A stretch of DNA of 64,000 nt from Toxonevra muliebris (taxonomy: Eukaryota; Arthropoda; Insecta; Diptera; Pallopteridae). The translations under genes and the position numbers were made by a program. The notes under the pieces are model-generated. The model was given only the letters and a program-made list of their open reading frames with translations, searched no databases and had not been told where the DNA came from. The stretch's first letter is position 1. Each line of letters starts with the position of its first letter. The stretch is from assembly GCA_963691655.1 (NCBI GenBank), contig OY829327.1:67282079-67346078 (forward strand), in the 5' to 3' direction. Below, piece after piece: positions 45,785 to 57,904 of the stretch.

Positions 45785-48700
45785 GCCAGTTAAACAGAAC
45801 AGACGTAATTTTTTAGAAGGTAATTGTGAAAATCAACAAAAAATAGTAAAATTAATTATTTTGTGTTTGAAATGAGAAATTCATCTAGATAAATAAGATA
45901 ACGAACTTGATGTAGAAATTATAATTTCAAACTTTTGTTAAAAAACCAATGGGAAAATGGACAAAATTCAACATAAATTAATATTTTTCTAATTTCGCCG
46001 TTTTTAACTTATAACAGCTTTTAAAATACTGTGTAATATATATTTAATCGCAGGGAATATTATTACTTGTGATGTGGCGTAGAATTCTTTTTTACACCTG
46101 GACACCTTATTTTCTCGGAGTAAGCTAAAAACTGCTACACCGTCTAAAATTCAGAATCAAAAATTATTTAAGATACATGAAAATTGTGCTTTGGAAATTT
46201 TTAAAACTGGGTCATAGCATCTAGTACCGGAGCAAAATTTGTTCAAAACAGCTAAATACATAAAACAAAAAAACAGCTAAATAAATGAATAAGTAAAATA
46301 TCCTAAATAATGATTTATTGAATTGAGAAATCATAAAGATATTAGTTTCCAAAAAAGTCAATACCGTGAAAATTACTGATACGTTTCAACAGAGATCTAT
46401 TGTATGGAGACCATGATTATGCGAAGCATGCTAAACTTCCACTTACACTTTTTACACACAGTAAATATCTGGAGCAAACCGAACTAACCAGATTGTCAAA
46501 ATTATTTCCATGAAATTGCTCTTGATGAACAATCAGGGTGATCCTCCCCGGTCCTTGGTATAGGCAAAAGAAAAACAATAGGAACAATTACACTGCTCTG
46601 CATGGGTTTTGCGAATAAGGTGATTCCTAGTGTTTCCGAATGAGTTTTTCATGCTGAGCACGAATCTGGGGTCACGTCACGTTTTCGAGAAAAAAGGGGT
46701 TGAAACCCCTGAAAACTGCGTTTTTGGTCATTTTTGGAAAATTGTGGAGCTGAACCCTGACGTGCTACAAACTTTGCTAACATCAGAAATTAAAGACTGA
46801 ACCATTCCCTTTCAAATGAGCTCTAAGCCAAATTGTTCGCACTCGTCCTCAGAGCAGTGGATCTGGAACTAGACCTTATGTCTAGGGGTGCACGAAAAAA
46901 AAGTACACAGAACTGATTTTATCTTACATCTTAATTCGTCCGCCATATTTGATCCGCCATTTCGAATTTTTAAACCTGACAGCAGATTTGTAATCAGTGA
47001 CCCTTAAAAGTTGAACAGGGCAGTGTTATTGAAGTCTAATAGATTTTTCGTATGGAACTAACAGCTGAATTTTCGTTCATTTCGCTTACTGAAAACTGAT
47101 TGAGGGAAATTCAAAAAAAAAAATATATATATGCAACTTAACCCACAAATACCTACAATACTCGAAAAAAGTTTTCCTTTTAATATCGAGAATTACATTT
47201 GATGAACGACTTTAAAACTTTTCGATTGTTTTTTTTTTTTACCAATATGTACGAATACAAATACATACATACACACCAGTAAAGAAATATACACATTTTT
47301 AATGAAACATTTTCAACCGCAAAACTTTTAATTTGTTCCTTATTTTGTTGTTGGCGATTGTTATTATTAGTTATAGTTGTTGTTGCTGTTGTTTTTTTTT
47401 TTGTACTTAAATGCTTACATTAATATTAAAATTGCTTACTTATGTGTACAAACATTCATATATGTATGCTTGTATGTATGTGTGTGTGAGTTTGTAAGTG
47501 TGTTGGTTTTTCATTTTTAATCGATATTTCCTTTTTTACGAAATCCGCCCTTTCAAATAAATAATTTTGTTCAAAATAATAGTCATGGCATCCTAGAAGA
47601 GAACAGAAAGAGGAAAACGAAAAAGAACAAGGAGCAAGAAGAAGAAAAAGAAGAAGAAGAAATTGGACTACAGACGCCACAGTGGCTGATTTTTGTTCGC
47701 ATTTGGCGATTTACGTCGTCCTTTTTTTGTGTGCCACAACGAACGAACGACCTTTAATTAATGAAAAAGTTGAAAGTTTTACACTTTGTGGTTTCTATTG
47801 GCAAAGAAATAAATGAAATAGAGTTTAGCAAGAAAATGGAAAGAAAATTACTCTAAATTGTTAACAGCAAACGGAGAATGGATAGGGAAGGAGGCTAGCG
47901 AAGACCATGGACCAAGAAGCAGTAGACAACACTGTAAGTTGTAGACAAGTGGGAAGTGAGTAAAGTTATTCAACTTTTGTTTTTACGCGGCAGTGAAGAA
48001 CTTATGGTGCATTTGCAATGATAAATTTTGAAAAGAAAATTCACTTTGAAATAAACAGCTTGAGAATTTATAGTGTTTCTCTCTTTTCTATCGTTTAAAA
48101 TTTAATATTTTCAATGGAATTTAAATGAAAGAACAAATTTACCTAAGTATGATTGTACATAAATAAAGTAGAATAGAAATACGAAAACAATTAAGAAGAG
48201 GCCAAATGTGATAAGGTGAGGAGGAAATAAATTAATTGAATTGAATTGAAATGAAAGAAGAAATTTATTAATATAAATTCATTATCAAACCCTGCCGAAT
48301 ACGAAAAATTGTTTGCAAATCTCATCTTTAAGGAGAACAAAACCGTGTCAACATGAAACAAGTTGATGTGAAAAAATCAATTTTTTAACTTTTTAAGCGC
48401 CAAAACATGTGGACATGTACATATGTATATATATTTTCTGAACTTTATCATTGTATTTTAATTTTTGAAAAATTTAAATTTTATAAGATAGTATAATTGA
48501 AAATGAAATGATTTTAAGCTAGTTATTAAACTACAACTTAACCCAACGGTAAAACTTAAAGGATTCATCAAAAAAGTTCACCTTATTTTTGAATTCAGTC
48601 GAATAAGTCGATAAGGTCCATTTCAAAATTGTCCAATTAACACAATTATGAAACGCAGATGTTACACCATATATGCCATTTAGGTTTGTATAAATATACA

Positions 48701-49110
48701 TCTCTATACAATGATACGTATTCATAGTTATACACATGTATGTCTGTATGTATATGTGTAAAGTCATTAAAATGCCTCTACACAGGCTCACATACATACA
48801 TACACTAAACACCATTGTGGCCACATTAATGGGCAAATAACTTATGATACTCCTGGGCAGAATTATTACACAATTAAATTTTCTGGTAAATTGCAACGTT
48901 TATCAGCGAAATAATTAAAAATTTATAAAACAATTAACAGTTAATTATATAAAAAATAAAGCACTCGTATTTTTACTAAGCAAGTGCAAATCAATACTTA
49001 AAAGTTATTTAAGCTACGAGTATTTGATTAACATTTATTGTGATATTAATTGAAAGCACTGAGTTTTAACTAAATGAGACTTGAGCCAAATAAAAAAAGT
49101 GATATAAAAT
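45785..49110. other. No gene recognised; simple repeats
   Basis: GAATCTGGGGTCAC (46665) and GAACCCTGACGTGCT (46752) resemble the satellite-like unit seen at 57905. (GAA)n-type run at 47630-47662; the leucine/serine-rich open frame opposite it is a by-product. TATGTATG-type microsatellites at 47460-47490 and 48730-48800. Possibly includes unique host DNA around 47680-48000. Confidence 0.35.
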
Positions 49111-49113
49111 AGG

Positions 49114-49476
49114 GGAAAGGCCTGCATGTTGAGACGGCATGCAAGTTGATACAGTCCAATATTTATATTTTTTTCCACTAACGATACGAATGTTTCTGCT
49201 GTCACGTTGATATAACATCAGTAGTAAATTTTGTTCCAACATTTTCTCAATTTCTATGACTGTCTCAACCTACATGTCAATAATTTTTTTTGGCAAAAAA
49301 TATATGTTTGGAAAATTGGCTATAACTTTTACATTTTTCAGGCAATGCAACTATTTGCTGCAGCAAAGGTGTAGCCCAAGACATTTCGTTTGCAACGGTA
49401 TATAGCTTTCTGTGATATTTTTTTTAGTAAAAAATTGTGGATATAAAAAAACCAGTCTCAACCTGCATGCCTTTCC
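49114..49476. mobile_element. Miniature element
   Basis: Inverted ends: GGAAAGGCCTGCATGTTGAG on the left and, on the other strand from the right, GGAAAGGCATGCAGGTTGAG (two differences in 20). GCATGCAAGTTGAT and CTCAACCTACATG inside repeat the same words. No coding sequence and no clear target duplication. Confidence 0.6.
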
Positions 49477-49479
49477 ACT

Positions 49480-50750
49480 TCATGCCATAATTGCCTCTAA
49501 ACAGGCGCGTACACAAAAAAAAGTTTCGGGAAGTTGGAAAGCTATAGTATTACATCAAAATTTTGTTTTTGGTAATTTATGCTTCTTTTTTATTATCTGG
49601 CGTGAGGAAATGGCGTGAGAAAAATAATTACAAATAACAAAATACAGCTCTTTTGTGTTGGCAACAGTTGAATAATGCGGGAATGAAAAAGCACCCGGTT
49701 TATCCGGGCTTAGTTCGACGAAACTAAAAGAAAAATCTACATATGTGGTGGTTTTTCTAGATCAATTCGTTTACGATTTTGAAACGTGAAATTGTATTGT
49801 ATTAATATTACTCATACGACCTGATTTATTATATAAAATTTGTTTGTTTTGTTCTGAGTTATAAATATTTGTAAACTTGCATAAGAATTGTCTACAAAGG
49901 TGACGAGCAGAAAACGAGAAGTGATAACGATAAATGTCGATGAGCATAATAACATTAGACTACCTACAATCAAAAACGTTGAAAAATTTGTGAAAATGTA
50001 CTTCTTTCTTACGTCTTTTTAATATGAATTTTTTTAGAAATACATAAAACTTTTTTTTAAATTGCTTCGAAATGTAACCCAAAAAATGCTCCCAAAAGAA
50101 AAGTAAAGTTGTTCACACGTTTTAACAAAAGGCAGATTGCTTACTTGGAAAGCGTGTGGCTATGTTCATATTTTAAAACGTTGTGGCGTTCGCATACAAT
50201 TCCATCTCTTTCAGTTGGCTTCAGCATCTCTGTGAGGTTCAGAGTCCTCGTAAAGAGAAGACTCAGAAAACGTTATTTCCTCTATTTTTTTTACCTCGGC
50301 TTCGACTATCCAGTAGATGTTATTGTTTGAAAACTTTCTTGGTTTTAATACCAAAAAGATAATAAATTAGAAAGACTAAAATACTTACAGGGGGAAATTA
50401 CGTTGTTTGGGTCACCTCTTTATGACTACTCAAATCCTATGAACTCAGCTGAAAGTACAATTATGTGGAGACATCTATGAACTAATGGTATAAACCAAAA
50501 ATAAATGTTGGAAGTAAAACGAAAGTTGTTTTTCATCACAATAAAAATTTCAAGCAAAAAAATATTGTCTTATTATTTAAATGCACCCCTTTCTTCATGA
50601 TAGCGTTGAAAGTACTTCTTTTGTACTTACAGAATCTGGCAACCCAATGGGGAAGGGAGTGAAGAAATTCTTTGGTTTGCCTTATAGAATTATAGAGGTT
50701 AGAATTATAAACATTTTACGTATATGTAGTGATCACAACAACAGTGTATA
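49480..50750. other. AT-rich, no gene recognised
   Basis: Small frames at 50109-50330 and 50581-50850 have no recognised motif; the second overlaps the ribozyme-like sequence on the other strand. Confidence 0.4.
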
Positions 50751-50754
50751 CAGA

Positions 50755-50806
50755 GACAAGTCAGACGGCCGTTTCGAAATCCGCCACGATTCCTCATCAG
50801 TGATTT
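50755..50806 (-). ncRNA. Candidate compact hammerhead ribozyme (Penelope-associated type)
   Basis: Minus strand. All core pieces occur in order: TCA (stem I, 5' side), CTGATGA (50794-50800), a stem II hairpin in which GGAATC pairs with GATTTC around the loop GTGGCG, GAAA (50772-50775), the self-complementary CGGCCG as a minimal stem III, the cleavage triplet GTC (50764-50766) and TGA (stem I, 3' side). Every conserved core base of the hammerhead is present. A stem III this short cannot fold well in one molecule, but small hammerheads of this kind associated with Penelope-like retroelements are reported to cleave as dimers. No Penelope reverse transcriptase was recognised nearby. Activity is inferred from sequence only. 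Confidence 0.65.
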
Positions 50807-50809
50807 TAG

Positions 50810-51870
50810 TGACAGTTCTTAATCTTTCAATATCCTATATAAGCTACTAATATTTGAAATCGTAATTCAGAATTGCAGATTTGATTCCAAATTTCTTCAC
50901 TGAATAGAGATATTGAAAGAAAATTATCACAACCGTTCTGTATATTTATTTTTTGTTGTGTTTTTCTCATTACTACTAGTCTGCATAACAGTTCGTTATT
51001 TCAAAGTTTAGTACATGAGAGAGTGTGTGTGTCACCAAACCAAAAATTTAAAACATACTGAAAATGTAAAAAGTTTGGTTAAGGCTAAGATACTAAGATG
51101 CTCTATTATTGTTAGGTTGGCAAGCAGACATATTTAGTAAAAGGGGCTCTTACTAAAATGCAAGAAATCGGTAATAAAAGGTGCTTTTTTTGAAGGGTTG
51201 AAACTTTTTTTAAGCAGAAAATTTTGTCAAATTACCATAAATATGGTTTTATTAGCTCACAATGGTATTTAATGTTTAAAAATCATTTCTGGCATATGGT
51301 AACAGCGGCTATGTTTTAAGAAGACCAGCTAACCGTTATATGGAAACGCACGTCGTCTCCGCTAGGCACTCGGCTTAAGTTTATGGACCAATTGAATCTT
51401 CTAGGCACAGAAATATCTTGTAATTTGCAGTGATGGAAGACTATATGCAGTAGCTCGTGAACTGAAGTACGGATTTAACACGTGCATATACTTAATTCGA
51501 ATAAGAGATTTGATCAAATCAAATATTTTTTTTATTAAGTACAACAATATTTCATATATTATATTGGCAAATCTTTCATACTCACTCAAAATCGATCGCC
51601 ATTTTTTCACATATTTAAAGACGAAATGTCGAATGTGACAGAAAAAGGAGCTACCGCAAAAAAGCAAAAATAGTTTAATTCGACTTAATATGAAAACTAT
51701 TATATCATGTATTTTAATTTAGAAATATCAAATTGTTTGGAATTTCATATAATTTTAAGAATGGTTTTTGATTTGAAGATAGTCTTTTGAAACAGTGTTA
51801 TAGTTTTAAAAATAAATAGACTTAAATAGTTGTTCCTTTTTAACACATTAATATTCGTATTTTCGGCAAA
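50810..51870. other. AT-rich, no gene recognised
   Basis: No coding motif; small frame at 51401-51667 unsupported. Confidence 0.4.
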
Positions 51871-51876
51871 CATTAG

Positions 51877-52395
51877 CCCTCTAGTTCCCAAGCCCGCCTC
51901 TAGACGGACTTCACCAAAAAGGATGGAATTGCCACCATAAAAGTTTTCTGTTGCTACATTTTATTGTATCGTTTGGGGAATTTTCCAAGCTTTTAAAAAA
52001 ATGCATCAGTTATGAGCTATGATGCGTATGACAGAAGTTAGCGACAGTCAAAGTCAAAAATTTGTTAAAAATAGGAACATTAATTATTTTGATTGTATTT
52101 GAGATAAAAGTGAAAAAAAAAATTAATAAAATACTCCCCGTCATATTATTCAGATAAAAAAACTGGCTATGGATAGCTGAGAATTTGAATTTTTATATAA
52201 AATATTTAATTACTTTAAAAAGATTGATAAAAAGCTCATTTAACAACAAAAAATGTTAGGCGTTCAAACTTTCCCACTTCATAAAACCACGCCCATTAGT
52301 TTTTTTTTTGGGTTTTTAGTCAATTTATGAGTTTTACGCTAATATTAATCAATTCCGATTTTTTTTTATCTATCAAAAATTTGGGAACTAGAGGG
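51877..52395. mobile_element. piggyBac-like miniature element, copy B
   Basis: 519 bp, inverted ends CCCTCTAGTTCCCAA and TTGGGAACTAGAGGG (perfect), TTAG on the left and TTAA on the right. A clear palindrome TCTAGA within CCGCCTCTAGACGG lies 17 bp inside the left end. Full-length match with copy A at 35664-36171, including GGAATTTTCCAAGCTTTTAA-like and GTTAGCGACAGTCAAAGTC blocks. Confidence 0.85.
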
Positions 52396-52489
52396 TTAAG
52401 TTTTGCTTTCTACTTTGCTTTCCTATTTTTTTCACAGTTTTTTTTCCATTCATGACCATCAATTTTTTATTAGTAAGGCGAGTGGGGAA

Positions 52490-52655
52490 TTTGTCTCTAA
52501 TATTTTACTGTTGGAGGTTTGCCATTACCAGCCAGGAAGTGGTGTCGTGTAGAAATTTTATTTTCTATTTTTGATGTTATGACTGTGGGGAGCATTGAAC
52601 CTGGACACCCTTCGTAGCAGTCCAGCACTTTAACCACTAGGCTACCTCGACCACC
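52490..52655 (-). mobile_element. tRNA-derived SINE, family 1, best copy
   Basis: Minus strand from 52655: TGGTCGAGGTAGCCTAGTGG (A-box region), CCAGGTTCAATGCTCCCC (B box), then TTCTACACGACACCACTTCC and GGCTGGTAATGGCAAACC. The same body follows the tRNA-like head at 6243-6395. Confidence 0.8.
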
Positions 52656-52659
52656 AATG

Positions 52660-53325
52660 TTTGGCAATCATTTGCGAATATTTCAATTGTCAGTTGATTT
52701 CTGGTTTTGTTTTTTTTGATTAAAAATACTCGAATATAGTAATTGATTGCAAGAAAAACACTTCAAAGACTCATCAAATGTTGACATAACAAATTAATAC
52801 TTAAGTTCTAGAAAAGTATTTTTCGCAAATTTCCACTCTTTGGGCAGAAAAATTTAGGCTTCCTATTTTCCTCATGTATTATAGCAGAGCTTTTTAACAT
52901 TTCATCATTCCATTCCTCAGCTTTCGACAGACAACTCCTTTTATATTAGGAGAGGTACCCCAATCAATCCGAAGCTTTGTGTTTATTTATGAATGAAACT
53001 ATACGCAGGGAGCTTAATACATAAAATACGAAACTATCTCTGTAGTGTGTTGGACCATCATGCCCACGTGGAATGTGTGATGTCTGGAGAAAACTAAAAT
53101 CCAAATCGTGTATCTCCGCAGAACATCTACCATGAAAATAAAATAGAATCGCGCACGACACGTTTCATCGATGAGAAGGAAATGTGGAAAATATGCTGGT
53201 TGTAATATTATCGTCCGAAACCGTAATTTCTGATTTCACTATTCCGTAAAAACTGTCATGGCTGCTGGAAAGTATATTTTTATTTCATAAGCATCACGTC
53301 AGAAACTTGGTTTGGTAGAAACGAC
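52660..53325. other. AT-rich, no gene recognised
   Basis: A 65-residue frame at 52964-53161 (minus) lacks any known motif. Confidence 0.4.
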
Positions 53326-53328
53326 ATA

Positions 53329-53610
53329 CAGTGAAGGACAAAAGTCTACATACACCACATCGTTTCTGTAAAACTAAAAAATCTAAAGGAAAAATTGGGC
53401 TTTGTAGTTTTTATTTATTCATAAAAAACCTTAATAATGACGTAACAGTTAATTCACAAGCATAACAAAAAATTACATGAACAAATTCTTCATAAAGAAC
53501 CAATCTCAGCACTGATTATTTAGCATGAGCAATAACATTTTATGCCACTTTCAATATTTAGTGGGCCCTCTTTGGGCGTCAATTAGGGTATTCAACCCAA
53601 ACTTATGGCT
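53329..53610 (-). mobile_element. Tc1-like element, 3' end only
   Basis: CAGTGAAGGACAAAAGTCTA preceded by TA at 53327-53328 is a typical Tc1-like terminus. About 220 bp inside, the minus strand reads NTLIDAQRGPTKY and stops at 53551-53553; the ending GPTKY matches the last residues of many Tc1-like transposases (GGxTKY). The rest of the transposase is missing, so this is a truncated copy. Confidence 0.6.
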
Positions 53611-53624
53611 CTGTTCTTTTAGTT

Positions 53625-53720
53625 AATATAACAAATTTTGGAAAAAAAGAATGCTCAGTATATATATGTTTTTGCTTCTACAAAATTTTAAGAATGTGTG
53701 TTAGGGCCTTAACAAATTAA
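53625..53720 (+). repeat. Dispersed repeat, copy 2
   Basis: Matches 43140-43290: ACAAATTTTGGA, ATGTTTTTGCTTCT, GTGTTAGGGCCTTAAC, AAATTAAG. Confidence 0.5.
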
Positions 53721-54203
53721 GCGTATTTTCCTGTGATCATTTTGAAATTGTACCTTAAAAGGTACAATTGTAGCCTCAATTTCAATATTGATCTTATGTA
53801 AAACTTATTTAAAATATTAGCTCACAGCGAAATTCAAAAACCCGAGCATAGCGCACAGATGAAACAATAAATGTATTTCAATCTTAATGAAAATAGTTTT
53901 CTCATTTCCTTTACTCACGCGTTAAATGTAATTATGCGAAAGTTATTTTTCCGACTGATATATACATACATACATAAGTATGTATGCGTACCCAGCGGCA
54001 AAGATATCTTTATCAGAAGTATTCTGAGGAGTATCTTTAGAGGTGTTATATACTGAACTACGTTCTTGGTTTTTCTTTTTTCATATAACAAAAGAGGCGA
54101 TCTACTAAATACTTCGCATCGTACGTTGAACAAAATCCAATTCAATATCATTTTCGGTGGCTTCTAATCCCGCGGGCTAAAAGTGCCCAGCTTTTATCAA
54201 GTG

Positions 54204-55123
54204 ATAGAGGAACTTCGTGTATTGTGGTATAGGATTTTTATTTTGGAATTTGTTGCGACAGTATAAATCCAATTTGAACCAATCCTTGATAGCTTTTATT
54301 AGTGAAGCATTCACTATAGGATATTTTACAACGAGATAGGCGAGTTGGTCAACAAAAAAGATATAAGACAATATCTAGCAAAACCCAAGAAGCACCCATC
54401 TCAAAAATTGGAGGGTAATGTGTTATATTGTAGTTAAATGTGTATACTGTATCATATTACCCAAAAAACAATTTTAAAAGTTCGTTACATAAGCACGGAT
54501 AATTAACTTGGTTTAAAAACTTTTAGTTTTATTTTTTAGAAAATATAACAGTGTAAAAAAATGTGTGGAAATAAAAGAGCCTTCTTGGTATCACTTTTTA
54601 TACGTACATATATATAGACAATTCCTAGCACCACACATGTTGAGATCAAGAAAAAATTGAGATATACCTCTAACTCTTCTTCAAGCAAGTGAAAAACACT
54701 TTAATATTATTCCACATTAGCCGTTAATATTATACCACATTAGCCGTTAGTGTACCACAAATGCCGATTTGAAGCATTCGGAACAAAAAACATTTAAAAT
54801 GGCAAATATTTCTAGTTTCCACAATTTAAGTAATACTTGCTTTGTAAATTTTATCATTTACTTTATCTGTATTGAAATTACAATCAAACAAAAACCGATT
54901 CCTTTATTAAAGCTTGAAAAAAATTAAAAATCACACGCGATTTCATGTTTCGTTCAACTGACCAACGACATGTGTTCTTTCATCCCGTAACTAAAGCACG
55001 TTCCTATTTGTTTTTAATTCCGAACATTTCTAATAGATGGCACCTGCATATACTTATTAGAACTGGATATATGACTCTGTACTACATTGGCCTCCTATAC
55101 CACAATACCCGAAGTTCCTCTAT
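54204..55123. repeat. 31-bp inverted repeat pair, 858 bp apart
   Basis: 54204-54234 begins ATAGAGGAACTTCG and ends TTGTGGTATAGGA; 55093-55123 is its reverse complement with a single mismatch. Similarity stops abruptly at both ends. Between them is a diverged direct pair of CCACATTAGCCGTTA near 54712 and 54739. No coding motif inside. Confidence 0.75.
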
Positions 55124-56580
55124 ATTTTTGAGCCAATATAGTCCTTTTGCATATAGTTCAGCATGTCTTTTTTATATATCAGGATGAATTAAGTTTTTGT
55201 ATATGTAAGAATTAATAGGTTTTGTATGGCTTTGGCATCGCTGAATGATTGCAAATGTTGGTTATCTCGAAAAATATTAACATAGAATGCGTTTTTCTCG
55301 AAATCATGTTTTTCAAAACGGTGACCATGTTTTCTCACGACTAGAAAAACGGATTTAGCTCGAATACGTGTCAGCAGTCGCTATCAGCTGAGCTGGAATT
55401 GTAAATTGTTTATGGAAAAAGTTTAATAATTTAAAAAAAAAAAAAAAAACAAGATTTTCAAAGTTTCATTATAGTTCATCCTGAGTTCTACAGATTAATA
55501 TAAGCAAGCATTTTCTTTTTTAGATAAGTGGAATTCGAGATATCGTGGTCACCGATGACTCATGTTTTGGAGCTCTCTGGGTCTCTTTATGTTGTAAATG
55601 CATTTCTATCAATATCAATTTACTCTATATACTTTGCATATATTTTTTATATATTGTGAACAGTTGTTATTCGTGTTTGATTTGATATTTTTGAAAAATA
55701 ATTTTCATTCGATGTTCGATCGTAAAAAACTATAAAATTCAATACTTTACTTGGGTGCAATGGGCGCATTTTTAGAATATTTCCTCAAGAAAACCATTCT
55801 TATTGTAGCTTAAAAGTCAATAAACAATTACAAAAAAAACCGCATAACAAAATATTGTACAGTTAACTTGCAATTGAATTGTGAAAAATGCTTTGAAAAA
55901 TGGCCGTCACAGTAAAAGATCGCCCACCCAAAAACAAAAACAAATAAAAGTTGTTACAGTTATATATTAAAAAAAAAAATTCAATACATATTTTTAATTC
56001 AAAATTGGCAACCGTTGCTTTCACAATAAAATACTTTAAAATGTAAACAATAAACTCTCAGATTTTTTTTATTACCGCCATCTATTAAGATGTAGTGAAA
56101 AATAGAGTAGGGACAGTTCGGTCAAATGCGTTAATGACATGTTTATCCTAATCTCAAGGGAAGAACTGAATTCTTCGAATTAAAAAGTTAAAAATAAAAT
56201 TTTGAATTATGGAGTTTATTACTTTATTATATTGGAATAAATAACCAAACAACAATTAAAAGACTTGTTCAAATTTTCACTTTTTACATTGAAATTCAAA
56301 TTAAGGAGAAGTACAAAAGATATAAAAATCAGTTCACCTTTTATCCAATTTTTGATTTTAAGGTCGATTAGATCCTTTTTTATTCGAATTTTCGAATATT
56401 CGAAATGTTTTCAAATTCGATCGGAATGAAATTAAGTAATCCTTTAACCCATTATAGAGACTAGATTGTTCGGCTACATACAAAAAATTTAATAAAATTC
56501 ATTCCTTTTCCTTTGCTTCCAAAACTGAATTGGTTTTCTTCTTTCACTTACATACATCCACACATACTAGGGCGTTTTTT
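55124..56580. other. AT-rich, no gene recognised
   Basis: CGGTGACCATG (55320) and GTGGTCACCGATG (55547) are an inverted pair at the borders of an unidentified repeat. No coding motif. Confidence 0.35.
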
Positions 56581-56582
56581 TT

Positions 56583-56819
56583 AAAGTACTCTGACAGAAA
56601 AACTTATATATTCGATTGTGATCAACTTTGCCGAAGAAAGTATGGCACAAAAATGGATCCTACCCCCCCCCCCCCCGTAAAATTCGAAGAAGTTTCAGTA
56701 CTACGTATTGTAGTTACTATTACTTTAACTTCTACGAATTTTACGAGGGGGGGAGGGGAGTAGGCTCCATTTTTTAGTTATACTTTCTTCAGCAAAAACG
56801 CTTTTGTCGGAGTACTTTT
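56583..56819. repeat. Foldback element with poly-C/poly-G in its arms
   Basis: 56583-56694 pairs with 56727-56819: AAAGTACTCTGACA with TGTCGGAGTACTTT, GAAGAAAGTAT with ATACTTTCTTC, AAAATGGATCCTAC with GTAGGCTCCATTTT, and GTAAAATTCGAAGAAGTT with AACTTCTACGAATTTTAC. The left arm holds 14 C in a row (56663-56676) facing a GGGGGGGAGGGGAG run in the right arm. The loop is only about 32 bp. Confidence 0.8.
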
Positions 56820-56825
56820 CAACAA

Positions 56826-57890
56826 AAAAAAATTCATCCATACAAATTGGTACACTCTAATGTATACGGTTAAAAAATTAAAGTTTTTCCAAATGATGTG
56901 TTTTGGTTGCGCAGAAAATTGATAGTGCGTTAGGTTTTACTCCTGGGCATAAACTTTACACGCATACACTCTCACAAACGTACTTATATAAATATGTACG
57001 TTTTGACCCAAAAATCGTGAGATATATAGATACCTACATACTTACATAATTTTACGCATTTCCATTGAAATTAACCATTGACCATTATGAAAACGTGTTT
57101 CCTCTTTCATTCGATATCGAGCTCAATTATAGCCTTATTAACAGTTGCCTTTTAAATATGGCCAGCAAGTGGCATACAGACATCGTGTGCATATATTTAT
57201 ACGTATGAATTTGTATATGTGTGTTATGAGTATCTCTTAAGAACACACCCCATTATACATATTTACTACATATGTATGTATTTACTTATAAAAAGTTTGT
57301 TTTTTTCTTTTTTTGCTATATTTTCATGCATGCGTTTTTCCCCCTTCTTTTTCTACCCAATTTTTTAATACTTTGAACGCATCCTTGATCTGTCTGTCTG
57401 TAACTCTGTCTGTTTGTCTTAATGGCGAATATTTTCCTATAAACATTAAAAGATACCCGCATGCATTATAATTTTTTCTTATTAACTTAATGAGTTTATG
57501 TGCTCGTTAACTTTATGAGAAATTCGTAAGGATTGAGTTTGGGTTGCGTGGTTGCATTGGAAAATTGAGTTTTCACAGCAGTTTACATAAAAATTTTATA
57601 TATAGATACATATATATACTTCTATGTAAGTAGTTGAAAACTATCAATTGAAATATGTTTAAGGGATGTTTGTTTGTAATTCAGAAGAAGTAAGATAAAG
57701 TTTTAGTTAGTTTCGTAGATGTGAAGTAAAGTTGTAGTCAAGAAAATTTCTTATTTATTAGTAACGGATGCAACTTTAAGTTTTATAGAAAAAAGTTTTT
57801 ATTTAAAGATCGCAAAACAGTTCAACTGCAGATGAACAAACAGTAATCACATAATTTTAATTAATTACACAGCCGCACAAAAAAAATGTT
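56826..57890. other. AT-rich, microsatellite patches
   Basis: GTCTGTCTGTAACTCTGTCTG near 57390-57410 and TATATA or TACATA patches near 57010-57040 and 57595-57620. No coding motif. Confidence 0.4.
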
Positions 57891-57904
57891 TCTTCAGGTC
57901 TGGA

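Noticed and set aside
47456..47680. Leucine/serine-rich frame resembling a signal peptide or membrane protein on the minus strand
   Set aside because: It is the translation of a GAA-type simple repeat and adjoining microsatellite; no domain, no homologue recognised.
50581..50850. 89-residue open frame as a gene
   Set aside because: It overlaps the hammerhead-like sequence on the opposite strand and has no recognisable domain.
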